A stretch of 64,000 bases of DNA from Nymphaea colorata. Its lineage: Eukaryota; Streptophyta; Magnoliopsida; Nymphaeales; Nymphaeaceae. The stretch is taken from positions 17,673,354 to 17,737,353 of the forward strand of contig NC_045142.1 of NCBI RefSeq assembly GCF_008831285.2, in the 5' to 3' direction. Shown here piece by piece: positions 60,227 to 64,000 of this stretch. Made by a program: the position numbers and the translations under genes. The notes below the pieces were generated by a model. It was not told the DNA's origin. It worked only from the letters and a program-made list of their open reading frames with translations, and ran no database searches. How positions within the stretch are numbered: position 1 is the first letter of the stretch; each line of letters opens with the position of its first letter.

Positions 60227-63200
60227 TCCATTGCTTAGCTGATCACCCACTCAGGATCAACAGCTGCATTGTTCTTCCTCCTGCATTAGTCTAATTCATG
60301 TGTTCTCATGATCAAGCTTAACATGTACTACCTTGGTGGAAATTTTGAGGCCTAACTTTTGTGTTTGACAAGGGAAGCAGAACATGAAACATGTTTGTTT
60401 CGTTTCTTCTTGCTATATTGGTCAGCTCCACTGTTGGTAATTGAACAAATTATGACCTGCTACCAGATGATTAATATAATATGTAAGAGTAGGCCATGTA
60501 CTTTGTTTGGTACATGAAGTGCGTAATCAACCTCCCCGGGACCAGGCCATTTGTCGTACGCGCAGCCGGCCACCTCGATTATGTAGTGGGTCCTACCATC
60601 ATTAGGCCCATGGCATCTACCTTTTGGGAGGTTCATTTGCATTAGGTGAGGAAAAAATTGACTTGGGATGTAGTACTTGCCTTATTTCCAAGTTTTTATC
60701 TGTGAAACTACCTCCAGAATATCAAATTTTTGTGTTCTTACTAAAATTCAAAAGTTGATAGAATTAACAAAAAAAATATCATCTCAAAAAACGCGTTATT
60801 TTCGAAAACAACCAAAAAAAAACGAGAGAAAATGAAATGACGTTTAAAACTTCAAAAAATGCATTTTTTGAAAAAAACGTAAAAAAACAAAAACTTTTTT
60901 TTCATTTTTTTCATTTTTTTGATGCCAAACAGTTTTTTTTTCATTTTTTTATTTTTTACTTGTTACAAATCTACTTATCTTTTGATGTTTGTGTTATTAT
61001 TTTCTCACTTATTTTATTTTTCCTCATTTTAGTTTTGTAATTTTAAAAAAAATACTGTTTTTTTTCTTGTATTTTTCAAGTCTGTGGTATCATACCCAAG
61101 AAAAACTTCGCCGTTTAAAACTGTGAAACGTTATTTATGACTATGAAAAAAAAACAATTTTGTCAAATCGGAGAAATGTGTTTGTCCAATTAAAAAGGTG
61201 TAATTCAAGGATCAATTCTCATCAAATCTACCATGTAAATCGCAATTTTATGATTAATTAAATTTGACAAGAAGCATATTTCAAGGTACTAATTGTGCAT
61301 AAGTTTGTAGTGGATTCTATCTGCGCTAGGTCTACTCTCCATTCCTGTAGGCTAAAGGTTAGGTGACAATATGAAATCAGTATTAACAGGGTTTTTACAC
61401 TGGAGGCGATTTCGCAAAGTAAACATTAAAAAATAGTGTATCACATTTGTCATTTTCTTACCTGTTAGGGCCTGTTTAGTAGTCCAACATTTCGACCAAG
61501 GTGGTGTGCAGTTTTTCTACATGTATGCTTACCTGGACGTGGTTTCTCCAGAACTAAAAATCCAGAAAAAATCATGTTGAAGTTCACATTTGAGACAAAG
61601 AACTTACCACCAAGCAATTAGCAAGCATACCCACACCTTCAACTATTTGCTCAGTTCTATATGTTGGTGTCCTTAAAGGTCTAAAGGTTTTTTTGAATTA
61701 AAACCAGCAGCTCAAAAATTTATGCTAGCGCTGGCATTCGACTTGGCCCTAGCCTTGTAGTGTGATTCGCATGGAGGTTAGTACAACAGATTGAGAGAGG
61801 GCCGTTAGGTGGCCAGTCTTCATTTCAAACTTTTGTCTTGTCAACTTTCTGTGCTGTAAATGGTGGCAGGATTGCACCAATATGCAAGATTAAATACAGT
61901 GGAGGCATCACCTAGGGTGCTGAAATCAGTCCTGGACGCTGAATGGATAGAGAAAAATGAAGACGCTCTGGCTTTCACTCGGATTGTAGGATTAGCCTCC
62001 TGCTAGCCTGAATTACGGAGTGTGGGCACTGCAGATAACTTCTCTACAATATCAAACACGTATATGAAAAATGCATCCAACTTGAACCTTAGTTTTAATG
62101 AATGCTTGTTCATGGACTTCATGTTCATGACATCCCTTCCAGTCCATGAGCAGCGATCTACTAGACGTATGATGCTCGACGATCTCATGAACAAGAAATG
62201 CCACTTGATTCTTCCTTATGGAAGGTTAATTTTCACGATAAAGAAGAAAGGATCACCCCTTGCTAGTGTCCAAGAGGAAGCACGCATCCTACTATATTAT
62301 TGAATTTGGAAGAAGTACATTAATTTCTGAAATAAAAGTTGTAGGCAAAACATCTTACTTGGAGACTTTTTTTTCTTAAGGCAAAGGATCATCAGGTTTC
62401 ACAAAAGATTGCATTAATTAATGAAATTTAGAAATAGCATAACTACCACTTTTTGAATTCGTTTCTACTCGAAATCTAACCGTTTTCAGGAAACTTGCTA
62501 ATTGATCTATAAATATTTTTCTCATCATCATTCTTCTTGTGTGCAGTTGCCGGTCATCTTTCAAAATCAAGCAGTCATCATCATCCTCCTCCTTAAATGA
62601 TTTTGGCAATCTTCTTGCCGAAGCAAACAAGTTTGCTGCGGCAAGGAGATAAAGAAAGTGTATCTTATCTTTCCATCTCTCGTGTCCACACGGTTCCCTC
62701 GTTCTTAATATGAAAGCTTTTGGTTTGCTGCTTATCTTTCTCTACATGCTGTTCAAAAATTATTGCAAGCTTCTGGGTATTAGGTGCACCCCCTTTTTAG
62801 CATATATATGACAAATAATAGGAATGTCAACAGATTATATTCGGATTGACTATACAACAGAACTACTTTCAAAAGATCACACACACACACACATATATAA
62901 TCGGAGTTAATAAATGGCATCTGGTCAGATTCAAATTTAGTTCTAAACAGACATCTCTGAGCTTCCAAATTCAGATGCAGTTCTAAATGGATCATAATGC
63001 AGTTCAGATTCAATTGTGTATGTAAAAGTTTGACTTGAATTACGATGTAATCAAATTAATTGTCGGATCCAGTTCAGATACAGATTGTGAATTTAAAAGT
63101 TGGATATATTTTTGCTGTAGAATTTAACTCATTCATATTAATTTGAATCTAAATATGTGAATGTTCGATGAATTGGATATGGTGAAGGGTACATCTGCTT

Positions 63201-64000
63201 CGAATCCAATCGGTCGAGATCCCTAACAAATTAATAAGCATCCAAACAAGACTTTTTTTTTTCCTTATTGCAAAGCAAACACGATTAAATAAAATCTCAC
63301 AAATTTTAACTGCCCTCATCGACAAAATAAGTGAACATTAAATTACAAAAACTTAAGTGCCACCATTCGTTTTGCCACGTTATGTCGATGCATACTTTAA
63401 CCGAATCTCCCTTCCCACATGATTCATTGGAAGACGTTTGCATATACTGGGCATTGCTAATTAACATATCACCAGAAAGCATACTTTGCTTGCATCATCT
63501 ATCACCACATGTATAACATATCACAAAAAAAGTGCATGTTCTTAGGGATATCAATTGATCCAATTTGAATCGCATATGCCTTTAGTTGTCTCTGCTTTTT
63601 CGGATATTCACATATTTAGTTTCGAATTTGGATTAAAAAAAATACAATGAAAAGTATATCTGAATCCGAATCCAAAATCCAATTTCACAATCCAAATCCA
63701 AATTTTTTAACCAAATTTGGCTGATTTTCAAAATATAAGTGCATCATATGTATGTAATTTATTTAAAATTAAATCTGATCCAAATTTGAACCAATTTGGA
63801 TATCTATGTATATCTGAAACTGAATTCACATCAGATCTGATGTCATTTCTTAAATTTGAGTCTGAATTGATTTTTTAACTAGATATTAAATGTTTTTCCA
63901 TATCCTATTTTATTCAAATGGTTCATTTGAATATCCAATCCAAGTCAAATATATCGACATCCCCACCTCTTTTTATCCACTTCAAAAAAAAAAAAAAAAA
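60227..64000. other. 3' flank of LOR3, no recognised gene
   Basis: Aligns with 15125-17945. The T/A-rich block about 60780-61000 and the block about 62585-63215 are absent from L1. The open frame 62022-62303 is the partner of 16502-16822. Block M3 would be expected just beyond the window edge. Confidence 0.6.

Noticed and set aside
60837-61040. Phenylalanine-rich frame in the L3-only T-rich block
   Set aside because: A direct result of poly-T runs.
1-64000. tRNA, rRNA or organelle-derived insertions
   Set aside because: I looked for conserved A/B boxes, rRNA cores and plastid gene strings and saw none I could support; a tRNAscan/BLASTN run would settle this.

Overview
This is nuclear DNA of a flowering plant. 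The evidence is an intron-containing LURP-one-related (LOR) gene family, a plant-type hAT (TTF zinc finger) transposase, Ty1/copia remnants primed by initiator-Met tRNA, and PIF/Harbinger-, hAT- and Mutator-like DNA elements. Most of the window is AT-rich, non-coding and repetitive. I cannot name the species or order. Most short open frames are chance frames.

The window is built from a block that occurs about two and a half times in tandem. Each block has an L part (a LOR gene plus flanks), an M part (gene-free, ending in a copia LTR) and an R part (a decayed copia element plus flank). Copy 1: L1 4.2-18.4 kb (LOR1 12.70-15.12), M1 18.44-24.55, a 100-N assembly gap, a second partial M end, R1 25.2-36.9. 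Copy 2: L2 37.1-40.08 (LOR2, only a truncated exon 1), about 530 bp of odd filler with an inverted repeat, M2 40.61-46.64, R2 46.6-56.1. Copy 3: L3 56.1-64.0 (LOR3 57.72-60.23), running off the window. All three LOR copies are damaged differently: LOR1 lost its ATG, LOR2 is cut off inside exon 1, and LOR3 has a one-base frameshift in exon 1 that could be a sequencing error.

Insertions made after the duplications can be read against the paralogous empty sites. They are: a complete hAT element with a 712-codon transposase (13-4167, 8-bp target duplication); a PIF/Harbinger-like element (5191-6270, TTA duplication, empty site in L2, truncated remnant in L3); a 3.2-kb non-autonomous hAT element (9211-12454, 8-bp duplication) carrying exon fragments that read as a Raf-like MAPKKK and a PDS5 cohesin cofactor; a PIF-like element (25389-26878, CTA duplication) inside an LTR, carrying an antisense fragment of the TFIID subunit TAF2; and two members of one Mutator-like family (30293-31136 and 47664-48542, 9-bp duplications) at different places in the two copia copies.

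The main interest is in gene-fragment capture by two DNA transposons, the independent breakage of a tandem LOR array, the inverted-repeat filler at the LOR2 breakpoint, and the contrast between nearly identical M1/M2 and their more diverged flanks, which together with the N gap raises gene conversion or an assembly/haplotype artefact. I saw no rRNA, tRNA, CRISPR or organelle-derived sequence.
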